Shown here: positions 1 through 11,289 of the stretch, in pieces
Numbering within the stretch: position 1 is the first letter of the stretch
Layout: the number at the start of each line of letters is the position of its first letter
Assembly: GCA_047967505.1 (NCBI GenBank)
Contig: CM106540.1
Reading direction: 5' to 3' (one strand)
From: Dipteris shenzhenensis
Taxonomy: Eukaryota; Polypodiophyta; Polypodiopsida; Gleicheniales
DNA: 64,000 nucleotides
Program-made: the position numbers and the translations under genes
The notes under the pieces: model-generated
Database searches by the model: none
Told to the model about the DNA's origin: nothing
Seen by the model: the letters and a program-made list of their open reading frames with translations, nothing else

Positions 1-1090
1 AGGGATTTTCTGAATACTAAGTAATTCAAGAATTAGGGTTGATAGAAATTGCAACCAAAAAATTGGCCTCGAGGGGTTCAATTGATGGAGTTGTTCGAAC
101 AATGATTCCTTGATCTCAACCTAAGATTTTGAGTTCAAGGATACTTAATAGATAAGGTTGATAGAATCATTTACCTTCAGGTACCATGCTTGTGTACGGA
201 TATGTCAACGGAATTAACTCTGTGGATTCAGGCGTTACTTGATTTCTCGAGGAGGATACTTGATGATCCGTAACCTTGTTTAGATTGAGAGATTTACTTT
301 CCTTGGGTTGGTTATCAAAGCTTGTGGCTTTGGCCTTACATTCTCTTTGATTGGAATCTCATGGAAAGTATAGCACACTCAAATGACAGTCAGAGTATAG
401 TCATTGGCATTGACTCATCTTCACAGAGAGTTTTCGGGCTTTCTGGTGAACTCAGGAGTGAGTTCTTAGAGGAAGGGGAGTATGTCATGTGCATGGTGTA
501 CCTAGGGTTGGATAGCAGGTTAACGTGGGTTACGAGATAGCATAGGACTGGATGGCTATTTTTAGCTGAGATTGCTATATATAGAGATTGATTCATATAT
601 AGTGCTCGCTTTATATGGAGGGAGCTATTCATAGCATTGTGCTATCTATAGCGGGTTTCCTTCTATATAGAGGGAGGGCCAGTGCTATTGTGTAGATCAG
701 TTGAGCGCTCCTCAACTGATGGATGGGGCTGGCCGGGACTCTGGCCATCTACATGGCGGATCATAGGTGGTGTATCGAAGGTCCCTTGGACGGGCTCAGG
801 TGGTACGGGACGCCTGGGTTAGATACGGGCCTATGGATGAGTCGAGCTATAGCCCACGTGCTCGGGGGTGGTCGGGAGGATTGAGGCACCTGCTCTATGA
901 TTCTGGTTGTATTGAGGACGAGATTCTAGGTCAGTGATAGGGTCAGATCCTGCGGGATCGTGTCATTTTGTACGTCGTGGGGTTGCTCCAAGCCCGTATG
1001 GGGTAGATTCAGACTCAATGCAGATCGTGGGTCTACTCCAGGCGCTTACGTGGATACACCTGCAGGTTACAGGATTGAGGCACATACGGG
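1..1090. other. No gene seen; AT-rich sequence with a short palindrome
   Basis: I see no supportable coding region. Short open frames on both strands around 320-630 overlap each other and lack recognisable motifs. Between about 565 and 680 there are loosely repeated TATATAG-containing words. The only clear structure is the inverted repeat at 696-720. This may be the non-coding part of an old retroelement, but I found no matching second copy. Confidence 0.4.
696..720. repeat. Perfect 10-bp inverted repeat with 5-nt loop
   Basis: The arms ATCAGTTGAG and CTCAACTGAT are exactly complementary and flank the loop CGCTC. No T-tract follows and no gene ends here, so I do not call it a terminator. It could be a chance hairpin or part of a transposon end. 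Confidence 0.7.
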
Positions 1091-1289
1091 ATAGCTACAG
1101 CTGACCCAGCTGATCCCGAAGAACCTCCAATACTCCGGGCCCCCCTGGAGGTAGTACAAGTTGATGCAAGCCAAGGACAGTTGAATTCGAATCAGGAGAG
1201 CAGCAAGAACAAAAAGAAAAAGCACTCATATTCGGATTGTTGAGGACATGGAGAAAGTCCTCATTCACGTCTTTCAAAAAACAATGCAC

Positions 1290-1643
1290 ATATCAACCAC
1301 CAAGTTGCAGGAAGCCTTCAAGGTGGGCAGGAAAGGAGAAAAGCCAAGGCAAATGCCTGTAAAGTTTTAGGACACTCAACCCCACCTTAAGGTGCTCAAC
1401 CACAGGCATCACCTTAAGGGATATTCCATATGGATTAATGAGGACCTTACGAGGAGCAAATATGCCCAAAAGCTGAAGGAGCTTGAGAAAATCAGAAAAG
1501 CTAAAAAGGAAGGGAAACATGCATACATGAAACATGGGAAGGCTATCATCTCGGGAAAAAATAAGGGGGGAAAAACACAGGGACTCGAGATCCTCAGGAT
1601 CAAAGTGTGGAACATAGGAGCATGGACCTGTCACATCTGCTAG
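1290..1643 (+). pseudogene. Relic of an L1-like ORF1 protein, C-terminal domain
   Basis: The frame from about 1290 to 1643 reads as one polypeptide with a single early stop near 1368. The order of motifs is a basic 'AFKVGRKGEKPRQMPVKF' segment, then 'KGYSIWINEDLT', then a charged helix and 'GKHAYMKHGKAIISGK'. This matches the general layout of the RNA-binding C-terminal part of L1-type ORF1 proteins (RP..V.F, then I.I.EDL, then a lysine-rich helix ending in a KxGKxA turn). No endonuclease or RT follows on this strand, so it is an isolated fragment. The assignment rests on motif layout alone and could be wrong. Confidence 0.45.
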
Positions 1644-2375
1644 TTGAATTGTCAACTCTCTTACCTGTTGCTGTAGATAAAAAAATCTGCTCTTGGTGCC
1701 CAATAATGCGTCGATTCAGAGGGTTTTTTACCCAATAATGGGTCCATTCTGCATACAGAGAGGGTGTCATGGCTGCCACTGTAGCATATTGTCTTCTTGG
1801 TTGAGGTTGCTAGGGTTGAGAGGGATTTTGAAGAAGAAGACAAAGAAGAGACGCTTGCCCATTCCATGCTGGTCCTATCTCTACTGTTACCCCTGACTGA
1901 GACTAACCCCTTGGCTGGGCTAGGGGTTCAGCCCAACTAGGGGTTAGAGAGGACAAAGAACCCCCCCCCCCCACTTGCTGCTACGAGTTTAGAGGCTTGC
2001 AGGAAAGGGGACAGGGAGAGTCTCACAGGAAAGGGGGACGGGTGAGAGGCACTCTGACATGGGGGCGGGGGGAGGGGGCAAGAGAGAGGCACCTAGAAGA
2101 AAGAAAGAAAGAAAGAAGGAAAGTTTATTTACGTCTATGGAAGACCAAAGGGCCTATGAGACTAAGAGACTAGATACAATGAAACCTAAGGGGGGCAGAC
2201 GAAAGGGGAGGGAGATAGAGAGTGGGAGAGAGATGCAAGGGGAGGTGAAGAGAAGAAATATTTATTAATGTCTGCAGAAGGCCAAAACAGCCTATGAGAC
2301 CAAGAAAATTGAAATCAACTTGAGAGTACTGTTAGAGTTGAGGGCATCTTAAGTGTAGATCTATGAGAGAAGGCT
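1644..2375. other. No gene; C-run and GA-rich sequence with an imperfect duplication
   Basis: The stretch holds a run of 12 C (1961-1972) and purine-rich DNA (about 1995-2270). Two similar words near 2122-2170 and 2259-2305 (ATTTA..TCT..GAAG then CCTATGAGAC) form an imperfect duplication about 137 bp apart. The overlapping short frames are low-complexity and not credible genes. Confidence 0.5.
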
Positions 2376-2609
2376 TCTATTGTGGGTGTGCCTGCCCCCT
2401 TTCAAGCTAGGATAGGGAGAGAATAGAGGGCTGGTAGCCCCATTTTAGTGGGCTGCTAGGGGCAGACCGTAGGTGCCCTGGGAGGCCCTTTATAGTGGAC
2501 TGGTCCTGGCCTGGGACAGCGGACCAGTTGGTTGGCCCCAGGTTGGCGAGACCTACTGTTTGGTTCGGGCATATCAGGCCCCCAAGTCGGCCTACATGCT
2601 GCCCTATTT

Positions 2610-2699
2610 GGCCAGCCTTCCTCCCTTTTCTGGCATCATTTGGAGCAGTTCGTCTTTCCTCGTCTGAGTGTTCGCCCATGCTATGTACACAGTTTCCTT

Positions 2700-2737
<38 letters not shown>

Positions 2738-2763
2738 ATGCTTCCGCACATTTCACACTCTCA
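2610..2763 (+). repeat. 5' LTR end of the Copia relic, with CT microsatellite
   Basis: This segment aligns with 4300-4461: both start GGCCAGCC, share TTTTCTGGCATCA, carry a (CT)n run (2704-2730 here) followed by GTGCTGCATGC, and end TTTCACACTCTCA. The primer-binding word begins four bases later. The shared end is taken as the 3' end of the LTR. Confidence 0.7.
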
Positions 2764-3169
2764 AACGGTATCAGACTTCAGTTTTGCACGGAGCCAGAGA
2801 GGGAAGCAACAGATGCAGCTAGTTACGAGGCTTTGTGATGTGTTTTTGAGGGGGATTTCCATGATTTGGTTTGTCCCTTTCCCGATCTGCTTCAGTATCC
2901 TGCCTTAGGATGTTTTGAGGAGCTGTCGCCCACCCAATCAGCAAGAGCAGGTTCGGAGCAATGATTGGCGAGGAGGTCCACATCGGCTGGGCGGTTTTAC
3001 ACACGGCGTGGTCAACGAAAGAGATAAGTAGCTTTGTATCGTTTCGGCCCATGTCCCACCCACCCTTATTGCATCATGCATGGATGAAACCATCAGTTAG
3101 GATTGCTGGTTTCATTTGAAGGATCCATCTAGGTGTTGAGGAAGGAATTATTTCAAGTTGGTCACACGG

Positions 3170-3895
3170 TCTATGGCTACCCTGTGCACGATTGACAAGG
3201 ACAAGTTGAACGGAACACGTTATCTCACTGGAAACTACAGCTCGAGATTTGGTTCATTGATAAGGGCTTATGGGAGCTTGTTTAGGGGTTTGAGAAGAAA
3301 CCTGAGTGGCCTTCCAATCCCAAGAAGTGGACCCAAGATCAGGAGGATGAATTTCAAGAAGAGCTTGCTGAATGGGAAGATAAAGAGTCAAAGGCACATT
3401 CCGTCCTTGTGCGCACTATCACGGAGGAGGTTTCTCCCGCAGTGCAGACATTGACAAGTGTGCTCGAGGTATGTTCCAAATTGGAGAACCTTTATGCGAG
3501 GCACTGAGCGATGCGGCTGTTACTGTAATGGGGCAGCTTTATAGTCTTGAGTTCTCCAGTGGTAGTACTATGCAACCCTTTCTAATGAAGGCTAAGGTCA
3601 TCCATGACCAGCTTTTGTCCATGGGAGTTGCACTGACCTCTCTCCAGTTGGTGGTACTTATTCTCATGAGGCTACCTCTGGCCTATGACATGGTCTCTTG
3701 GGCCTTGCGGTGTCAGGTCTCATCTTGGTCAGTTAGACTTCGATGATTTGTCTTCTCTATTGCTCGAAGAGGACTTGGTACTTTTGTCCTAGGGCAAGTT
3801 GCAGGTCAATACAGGTGGCAGAGAAGAGCAAGAAGAATCAAAGCAGGTGTTACAAATGTGGAACAAGAGGACATTTGGCGAAGGACTGCAAGTCC
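3170..3895 (+). pseudogene. Copia gag relic with CCHC zinc knuckle
   Basis: Reading across frames gives 'DKLNGT' at the start, then 'WKLQLEIWFIDKGLWELV' after a frameshift near 3232, then an acidic linker, then 'MQPFLMKAKVIHDQLLSMG' around 3570-3630. This is the usual UBN2/Copia gag order. It ends with a complete zinc knuckle C-x2-C-x4-H-x4-C at 3849-3890 (CYKCGTRGHLAKDC). At least two frameshifts and several stops break it, for example TAG just after WELV and TGA after LYARH. The Gag protein would have packaged element RNA. No protease or pol frame follows. Confidence 0.75.
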
Positions 3896-4299
3896 AAGGG
3901 TAGGTCTTAGGATCAGGACTCGTCATGAAACTCTGACCACTTAGATGTTCCAAGGAAATAGCAGCAAAGACTGTCAAGGACCGCAAGATAAATCTCTTCC
4001 CACGGGTCATAGCCAAAGAGGGCATGTGGGAGGGAGGATGGGTGGCTTCTGACCCTATTCAGTTGACAATCTGGCAGGCATAGGAGACAGTGTGGAGCTA
4101 TGGACCAAATGTGTTCGGGGTTCATTGTTTTAAGGTTGCAGTGACTATGGACAGAGGAGCTCGAGTTCACTGACAGATTACTGGACGTGGTGTGTTCCAC
4201 AGTTCATATTCTTCCATTGGGAACCCCATAGCGACTGGCTTGGGATATTACAGAACACGACTTCTTTGGAGCATCAGGTGACATTTCTTCGAGGTATAG

Positions 4300-4461
4300 G
4301 GCCAGCCTCCCCCCTTTTCTGGCATCACTTGGAGTAGGTCTTTTTCCCTCTTTTGGGTGTTCCCCCTTGCTATATGCACAGTTTCCTTTGCCTCTATCAG
4401 TGTCTACTCTCTCTCTCTCTCTCTCTCTGTGCTGCATGCTTTTGCCCATTTCACACTCTCA
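4300..4461 (+). repeat. 3' LTR segment of the Copia relic
   Basis: Partner of 2610-2763. It shares the start, the CT run (about 4407-4428) and the end TTTCACACTCTCA, with scattered substitutions and small indels. Sequence on either side does not match the flanks of the first copy, as expected for an LTR boundary. Confidence 0.65.
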
Positions 4462-4689
4462 CAAGTACATCTCCATTCGGGGCAACTAGAGCTGTCGATC
4501 ACAACTCTAAGGAAAACGATTGGTGATCCTAGGAACTACAAGAAACTATGTCTAGAGTTATTCCTATCTGTCCTATCTACTGTCATATGTCATTTGTTCG
4601 TCGTGAGTAGCTTGAGATCTGTATGGGCCCGACTAGGGTCCAATCGAGGGTTGCAAGTATCTCTGAGACATGTTTGAGATTTGCTAGCC

Positions 4690-4985
4690 CTCATCATGGC
4701 TGAGTCTGCCCTTCACCTCTGGAGTGACGACAGAAACTCTGGATGCTCAAGGATGTGTGGGTGTGTGGATTTGTATGTGTGAGAGCATATGTTTATACTA
4801 TTGTCTAACCCACTGTTGGGCGTTGATGAAGTCAATGGGAATGTCATAGTAGCTAGTCCCTACTATGCGTGATGGAGTTTATCGTTTTCAACCTTATGAG
4901 TGACTATCATGAGATTGAAACTGCACTATGTTGTGTTTTTAGAGGATGAGTTTGGGCATATTTTTGGATTCATCTAGATATATGT
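4690..4985 (+). repeat. Lone dispersed copy of the ~545-bp tandem-array unit
   Basis: About 300 bp here match the unit that is tandemly repeated at 11.3-13.6 kb. The copy runs from 'GGCTGAGTCTGCCCTTCACCTC' type sequence through 'GAGCATATGTTTATACTAT' (4783-4801) to 'TTGGATTCATCTAG' (4963-4976). It is on the same strand and covers only the first part of a unit, so the unit family is dispersed as well as tandem. Confidence 0.75.
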
Positions 4986-4989
4986 TTGA

Positions 4990-6115
4990 GATTTGCTGTT
5001 GGCATTTTGGACGACTCTGTGTAGGAAGTACCTGGGGGCGACATGAGGCACCTTGACGTTGAGATACTACAATGATGGTACCTTGGATGGGGCGTGTGGT
5101 GGTGGAGCCTGTCTAGTCGCTTGGTGGCTTAGCGTGCCTAAGGGTCAAGGCCTCGGCAGCGTTTCCCATCCTATGAAGAAGTTTGTGATCTCTTGCTACC
5201 TGTGAGCATGTTTCGTAGTGGGTCTCTTGAGCCTAGACCTAAGTTGGGTGACCTCGTGTATGAAGAGTGCAGAGCATGATGCATCTCTAGTCAATGATTG
5301 CTCATGTCTGTGTATCCATGAGTGAAAAGGTAGTGATACCTACCTTGGATCTCATAGTTTCTGGGGCATTACATTAGGACGTGCTCCTTGGTCCTAGGGC
5401 ATTGACCCGGGTGATTGAAGCCTACCTTTTAGGGGTGCAGTAGGTCTTTCCATTCCATCTTACAGCGTGCATGATGGGAGATATCTATGTGACCAAGCAT
5501 GAGATCACACTAGCAGCCCTGACATCCAGATAGATATCTTCTTCCCCTTGTTCAGGTCAACGCCTGGAAGACAATAGCCCACATCACAACAGTTTTGCCT
5601 ATTGCAGCCTAGTAATGAGCTGCCACAAGATCATACCTGCAGCCTGTGTGGTAGGCATGTGGCTTGATATTGTGTACACCTGTGCTTCATGTGAGCAAGG
5701 GCAGGAGGGTGTGAGCTTCGCTAGCAAACCTATTACTAGCTCTCAGCCAATCCAAATAAACAATTTAAAAAAAAAAATTGAGCAAGGGCAGGAGGGTGTG
5801 AGCATAACCAGCAAACCTAGTACTAATTCTCTGCCTACTTCCCCTTTGAAAAAATAAAATATGAAATCATAACAAACACCTCTTACACGTCTAAAATTTA
5901 AGAGTCTTTAGAGTTTTGTTCCTTACATGCCCCTTATGCCTCTTACCACCGTGGTTCAAGTGCCTCCTCCTGTAACATGCAACGGTTATCTGATCGTGTA
6001 ATCATAGCAAGACCTTCTTTAAACCTTTAAGGGCTTATCAAAGTTTCATCGCCAAATTTGAATGCATCAGGGATGTTCACTCTGTATGCTCGGATTCCAA
6101 AGAAAATAGCTGTCT
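4990..6115. other. No gene; contains an ~87-bp direct duplication
   Basis: No coding region is supportable. Two copies of GAGCAAGGGCAGGAGGGTGT start at 5693 and 5780. Each is followed by a diverged '..GCAAACCTA.TACTA' tail, giving a two-unit direct repeat over about 5693-5850. The rest looks like decayed retroelement DNA without readable motifs. Confidence 0.45.
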
Positions 6116-6117
6116 TA

Positions 6118-6640
6118 ATGTATAATGGGAAGTTTGACCCCTTAGCCTTGCTTTCATGTGTTATTGAGTTTGACAGCTACTTCCAACGGTCAATGTTTGT
6201 TTGCATCAATGCTCCTTGATGGAGAAGCACTAACTTGTTGTGACAAGACGAGGGTGAATCCTACGACTCTGTAACTGGGAATCCAAGATATGAATGGGAT
6301 TCATTTATCAAGGACTTTTGGAAGTAATCTGTACCAGCATAGTATCTAGAGGACTTGAAGATCAAGTGGTAGTGTGAATCAGTGAATTATCACACCAATC
6401 AACTCTTGTAGCTGGTAATTCAGCTTAAAAGGATGAAGATTTCATACTTGATAAATTTGTTTATGGGCTTAAGAACCACATGAAGTGTTATGTGCGAAGT
6501 TTCAACTCTTTGACATACAATGAAGGATATGAGCTTTGAGCTGTTGCATAAGGGTTGAGGACCGAAGCCACCATCAAGGGCCCTGAAACCTGTCTCTGCA
6601 GAACTTTAGATAGGAGGCAGCCAAGAATGGAAGAACTACC
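6118..6640 (+). pseudogene. Ty3/gypsy-type gag relic
   Basis: The + strand reads 'YNGKFDPLALLSCVIEFDSY' at about 6121-6180 and, after several stops and shifts, 'DEDFILDKFVYGLKNHMKCYV' at about 6433-6495. The second block is the usual 'F..GLK..I...V' part of gypsy Gag (Retrotrans_gag). The two blocks have the spacing and order of a Gag capsid region. Many stops lie between them and no zinc knuckle or pol follows. It is on the opposite strand from the gag at 8.9-9.7 kb, so the two belong to different insertions. Confidence 0.6.
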
Positions 6641-6649
6641 CAAACTCTT

Positions 6650-8895
6650 TCAATAGATTAATACTTTTGGTAGCTTGCTCAACCTAGAAGAGAAACAAAG
6701 GCATTATAATGGGTGTCTGTTATTGTTAGACAAGACAGATGGAAGTTGCTTGCTGTAGCCAACGTTCCACAACGGAAGATCGTGTAGAAAAGTAGCCCAG
6801 GAAAACACACATTACTTAATTCAAATCTCACTTCTTTTCTTTTGTGTACACAAGTGGATGTAGACAGAAATAGATGCAGACACAGTTATTTAACCATGCA
6901 CAGTAGAGTAGAGACAGTACAATAGTTTGCTCCAATAGATGCAAAAAACCTCATACAAAGGTGTGCTCTGGCACCACAAGACTGTTCTCCTGGCACCTCA
7001 AAAACTCTGTCAGCCTGCGTGCTCCTATGGAGCTTCAGTGGGCTGAGTAGATGCTGCACTAACTGGTCTCCTTGCTGCTCTGGATGCAGCCACTGGTGAG
7101 ACACTTTTCATCTCTCCCTGCTGCTCTGGATGCAACACACGTGTCCAACACTTATCACTACCATGAGTATGGCTACTACAAGAGACATTGCCCTCATTTG
7201 CACCCGCCATGATGCATAGTAACATCGCAGGCTGCAATGCCAAATGGTCACAACCACATTTCAATCTTCACAATTACGATGGAGATTGAAGCTCAGCAAA
7301 GGAAGTACAGCTAGGACATTGAGTACAATGTGGCTTTGTTTTTGTTACAATGATTCAATTTGACTCACCAAAGCCACCAATTCAGTCTAGTGAGCTAGTC
7401 AAAGACATCCTTCTGCACACACTCACAGTCAAGGACGAAAAATTGATGTCGTGTTTATGAGGTAGCTCAGAGGATTTGGTTGATCTACATGTGGCGTCGA
7501 AGGTCAATTTACTCTCTTAAGCAAACAGAGAAGTTACTCGAGTTGCACAGAGTGTTTTGAGTCCAATAACAAGTTACTACCCATGCGGTGGCCCCAAATG
7601 TTCAGATACATGTTGATGCATTGTCGCCACATCTTGAGACTAGTAAATGTCATCTTGGCAACAATGTGTCTGCAGACCACAAAGCATTAGTAAATTGGGA
7701 AGGTTGGACCATCTTCATAAGGGACATACGACAATAGTTTGGAGTTCCTAAGATGGTTCTTTGTGTGAATGAAGCCGCATCCCTCACCAAGATTGTGTAC
7801 AATTTTATTGTATTTCTATGTATTATTCTAAAAATATTTAGGAGAAACACAGTAGGATGGCAACTGAGATTTTCAGACAAAATGTCTTTGATCCTAATTC
7901 TGGAGAGTGTTTCAACAAATAATATATGAATTCATAGTAGAATTCATCCAAATTTACAAGCAAAATTGTTTCTACTAAACTCAAGGAGAATGAGATGATA
8001 CTTTCAATAGCAGAACAGGGGGATTCCTTAAGTTAGATTCTATAGGAGTCCCACCCTTCTTGCAAGATTTTATTTTAGAAGAAACAATTTTGGTTAGAAA
8101 TTCACGCAAAAAGCACCGCAATTTCTTGCAATAACAAACTAGGATTTTCTAAAGTAAATTTTCAATTTCCAAGGTTTATGCAACAACCCACATGCAATTT
8201 GTTATGCTTCGAAGATATACTTCGGACACTCAACTGTGCGTAACCTTTACAATTTTGGAGAAAAGGGCTCTTGTTTACCATGTCCAATATATAAAGATAG
8301 TTCTCATTGCTCTCACTCCTAGGCACATACTACAACAAGCAGAATTGGAAAGAGAGCATTGGGGAGGAAGATATAAACAAAATTGCAAATGAGCTAGGAG
8401 AAAGGAGCTAGCATCTTCACACGAAACTGCAACTTTAAAAAGATTACTATGACTAGTTTTGAATCCACGAGTATTAGTTTTGAAAAGATCAATATGAATA
8501 GTTTTGAATCAACTATTATTAAGCTAGATTGCAAAATAGGTAGTAGGTTATAAACGCCCAATTTAGGTGCTAAATCTGCTTTATTTTGGTGCCTTAAATT
8601 AATCAAGGTTAATTCTAATCCTAATCAAATTAGGGTTAGTCATTTTGTTAACTCTAATAGTTAAATTTAATACCCTTTTAACAAATTGCGCGATAACCCC
8701 TCTGCCCTTTCGTTCAATTAGATAGAAGGTCCTAGCCTAGGAATCGACCCTAGTCAAATAACTGAAGCCATCTTAGATTGAGTTTAAATTTTGTACATTT
8801 TGATCTACGAGTTGTGCATGTAAACTGTATGAAAAGGCTCTTGTAAAGCTCAACTCTACTCTTGCTTACAATCAAGGGTTGGCGAGTTTTGTAGG
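6650..8895. other. No gene seen
   Basis: The short open frames here lack recognisable domains. A CTGCTGCTCTGGATGCA word occurs twice (about 7075 and 7121) and TATGAATAGTTTTGAATC-like words repeat near 8450-8510, both probably slippage. The AT-rich piece 8520-8880 could be an LTR or 3' end of an old element, but I found no second copy. Confidence 0.35.
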
Positions 8896-8901
8896 TCATA
8901 T

Positions 8902-9675
8902 TCACAATTCTTTGCCAAAGGTTGACCTAATCTGGGCCTCAAAGGACGATTGGCCATCCACCTTTATTCTATCTTTCAGGCCTTCTTTGATTTCTTCCAA
9001 CTCCTTCTTGAGTTGCTGCCATGCGGATGATCCCTCCTCTCTTGGGAGTTGGGTGGTTGTAGTCGTTGATGAGGCAAAGCTTAGGTGTGACCGTTCCATC
9101 TTGACAGCTTCTTTTAGGAAGTCTTGAAGTGAGGCATGTTCAGGGAGTTTATCAACCAACCTTATAGCAATGGTAGGGGGTAATGCTTTCAAAAACCATC
9201 CCTTCATGACAGCATCATTGGGTAATGCTTTCAAAAACCATCCCTTCATGACAGCATCATTAGGTGGCACAGACATCTTTGCCGCCAAGACCCTTATCCT
9301 TGTGTACATCTGAGAGATGCTTTCTGTAGGCTTAATGGTGTCAGTGGATAACTCTTGGACAATCATGTGTTCAAATTTTTCCAACTTGAAAGTGCGTAAG
9401 AATTCCTCCCTTAGGTCTGTCCACGTCTAGAAGTGGTTCGGAGGAAATTGACTGTACCATACATCCGCGGCATCCTCCAATGACAAGGGGAAGATGTGAA
9501 GGAACGCATGCTCATTCTCCACACCTTTAGCTCTACATGCTGTGAGGAATTTCCTCACATGAGCTTCCGCATCCTCATGGAGGTGGCATTTGAACTTTTG
9601 AGTCTTCACGTGGACCTTGTTGAGTAGCTCGAGAAGTCTAGCTCTGTCTGGAGGACTGAGAATAGCCATCCCCAC
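8902..9675 (-). pseudogene. Ty3/gypsy gag relic, minus strand
   Basis: Read on the minus strand from 9675 to 8902, the frame gives a basic N-terminal part, then 'FPLSLEDAADVWYSQFPPNH' at about 9428-9490, then 'TWTDLREEFLRTF' across a single in-frame stop (TAG at 9427-9429), then 'EKFEHMIVQEL' and a long helical region ending 'LEEIKEGLKDRI'. The A..W...LP and W..L...F motifs are diagnostic of Retrotrans_gag (gypsy Gag capsid). Apart from the one stop the frame is open for about 255 codons, so decay is recent. It contains a 14-residue internal duplication (9179-9262). No zinc knuckle or pol is seen downstream (lower coordinates), so it was truncated. Confidence 0.8.
9179..9262 (-). repeat. 42-bp in-frame tandem duplication inside gag
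   Basis: Two adjacent 42-bp copies (9179-9220 and 9221-9262) are identical on inspection and keep the reading frame, so the Gag reads 'PNDAVMKGWFLKAL' twice. The duplication looks young relative to the rest of the element. Confidence 0.85.
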
Positions 9676-9679
9676 CCGA

Positions 9680-10635
9680 GAGAATGCATTATAGGATCTC
9701 AGCTAACAAAAAAGGTGGCAAGTGATGATCCACTGTGTGCAGTGCGCAATTTCTGACAGCCAACTGCAGGATGTGACAACCAACTTGCAGTGGCCTCTGA
9801 CAGGTAAATGTAATGGTGCTGTAGTAACGGCAGGCAACTGTTGTGAAATGATGGCACAACATAGCATCAACTTGACCCTTTGTGCTGACTTGCGATTGTA
9901 TAGTCAATTGGAGTAGTTGTGGGCAGCTCATAGAGTTGGCAGTGGCAGCAGAAATCTAGATGGGAGAGCGTGCCGTGGTATTTTGTGGTCTGCGTGGATA
10001 TGGACATGTGGGTGGTCCAAGAGATTGGACATAGTCAATTAAGGGAGTCCTATTGTGCATGATGGTGACTCCTAAGGGCAGTCTGGTTAATGTGTTTGGG
10101 ATTTGCCAAAGCGGGCTGGCGGCCATCGTGGGCATGCTACAGGCCCATGAACGTCTACCCATATTTCAGCCAATTCAAGGCATGTGAGGGCAGCTACAAG
10201 GGCTGCCATACAGCCCAGAAGCAGATCAACCTCAGCCATGTGTAGATTCAGGCCATACAAAAAAGAATCATGCTTTTTTCAGCAGGAACATGCAGATTTG
10301 GATACAACAGCAGCAGTCGGACTAGGATTTTTCAGCCAGCCTTGCAAAAGCAGCAGAGGACAAAACATGTGAAAAAGTGTCCATGCGTTGACTATTTGGT
10401 CGACGTGTCAAAACTGATGGTTGCCCAAATTGACCAGAGAAGCATGTCCTGTAATAAAATGTTGCTGGGATGCCAGTTTCATGGTCTTGTGAAGATGCAT
10501 CTCTGATCATTCAAATCTCAACCAGCTCTATTGCAAGAGTGAATGAGCCATTGTGAGTCGGCTCTCGTTAATTTTGAATATCATAACCTTGATTTTTCAA
10601 GGTTTATCGCTCACACTGTGATGCATCTATAACCC
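9680..10635. other. No gene seen; probably flank or 5' part of the minus-strand gypsy relic
   Basis: The sequence lies upstream of the gag at 8.9-9.7 kb in that element's sense, so it may contain its leader and LTR, but no duplicated LTR was found. Frames on both strands are short and overlap each other. Confidence 0.35.
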
Positions 10636-10639
10636 TATG

Positions 10640-11240
10640 CTGTGTCTGAAATCAGCACTATGCCATTTGCATAAAGCAAGAGAGGGACAAGGGTCTTGGC
10701 GATGATCCCTCTCCTCCCACAATTTTATACAAAAGAAGCCAAATCATCATTGCTAGACCAAATAGGGTGGGGAATAGAGCACCCATCAATGGTGCTACCA
10801 CGTGCTCATTGATATCGTGTGTGGGGCACACTTCATCCACAACTCTCTCATGTAAAGCCATAATCGTCGAGATGACGTCATTTGTGATACCCTCGAGAGC
10901 TTGAAATTGTGAATGAGGGAAGCTTGTTGCACTAATTCGAAGGCCTTTAGGAAGTCTACATAGCAACAATGTACTCGTTTTATGTTTTTGGTCTCTTCAA
11001 TAAGAGTCGGATGGTAAAATGTAATCTACAGTGGAGTGATCTTGTTTGAAGCCTGCTGGTTGCTTGCAAGTTTGTTAGCTTTGCATATTCGTTGATGTGC
11101 ATCTCTAGTCCAAATCCATACACCTTGGTCATCAAGTGGCCTACCGCGATGGTTTGCTTGGTAGTTGTGTCCATTGGGTCTTCTGTTTTGTGAATTGGGA
11201 TAATGGTGCTGATGGTCCAAGACATGGGAATGCCTTTATA
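10640..11240 (-). pseudogene. Non-LTR (LINE) reverse-transcriptase relic
   Basis: On the minus strand from 11225 downward it reads 'ISTIIPIHKTEDPMD', then 'LMTKVYGFGLEMHINEYAKL', then 'PTLIEETKNIKRVHCCYVDF' continuing 'LKAFELV' (about 10935-11010). These are the RT motifs around ..IIPI.K, ...Y..I....L and the catalytic (C..)(V/L)DF.KAFD block, in the right order. The Asp of KAFD is Glu here, and frameshifts separate the blocks. It resembles the second minus-strand RT relic at 14.3-14.8 kb and sits at the same end of the neighbouring repeat array. Confidence 0.7.
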
Positions 11241-11289
11241 AAAACTTCATTTAACATCTTGGCTAGGATATGAGCATGTCTTTCTCAAA

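Larger units (their letters stand above)
2380..4461 (+). mobile_element. Shrunken Ty1/Copia-type LTR retrotransposon
   Basis: Two related segments (2610-2763 and 4300-4461) bracket a primer-binding-site word and a broken gag with a zinc knuckle, which is the layout of an LTR retrotransposon. Sequence right after the first repeat contains GGTATCAGA (2767-2775), the usual complement to initiator-Met tRNA used by plant Copia elements. The internal region is only about 1.5 kb and shows no integrase, RT or RNase H, so pol has been lost. The 5' LTR probably starts upstream of 2610, because the GC-rich sequence from about 2380 reads like U3/R, but the second copy does not cover that part. Confidence 0.7.
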
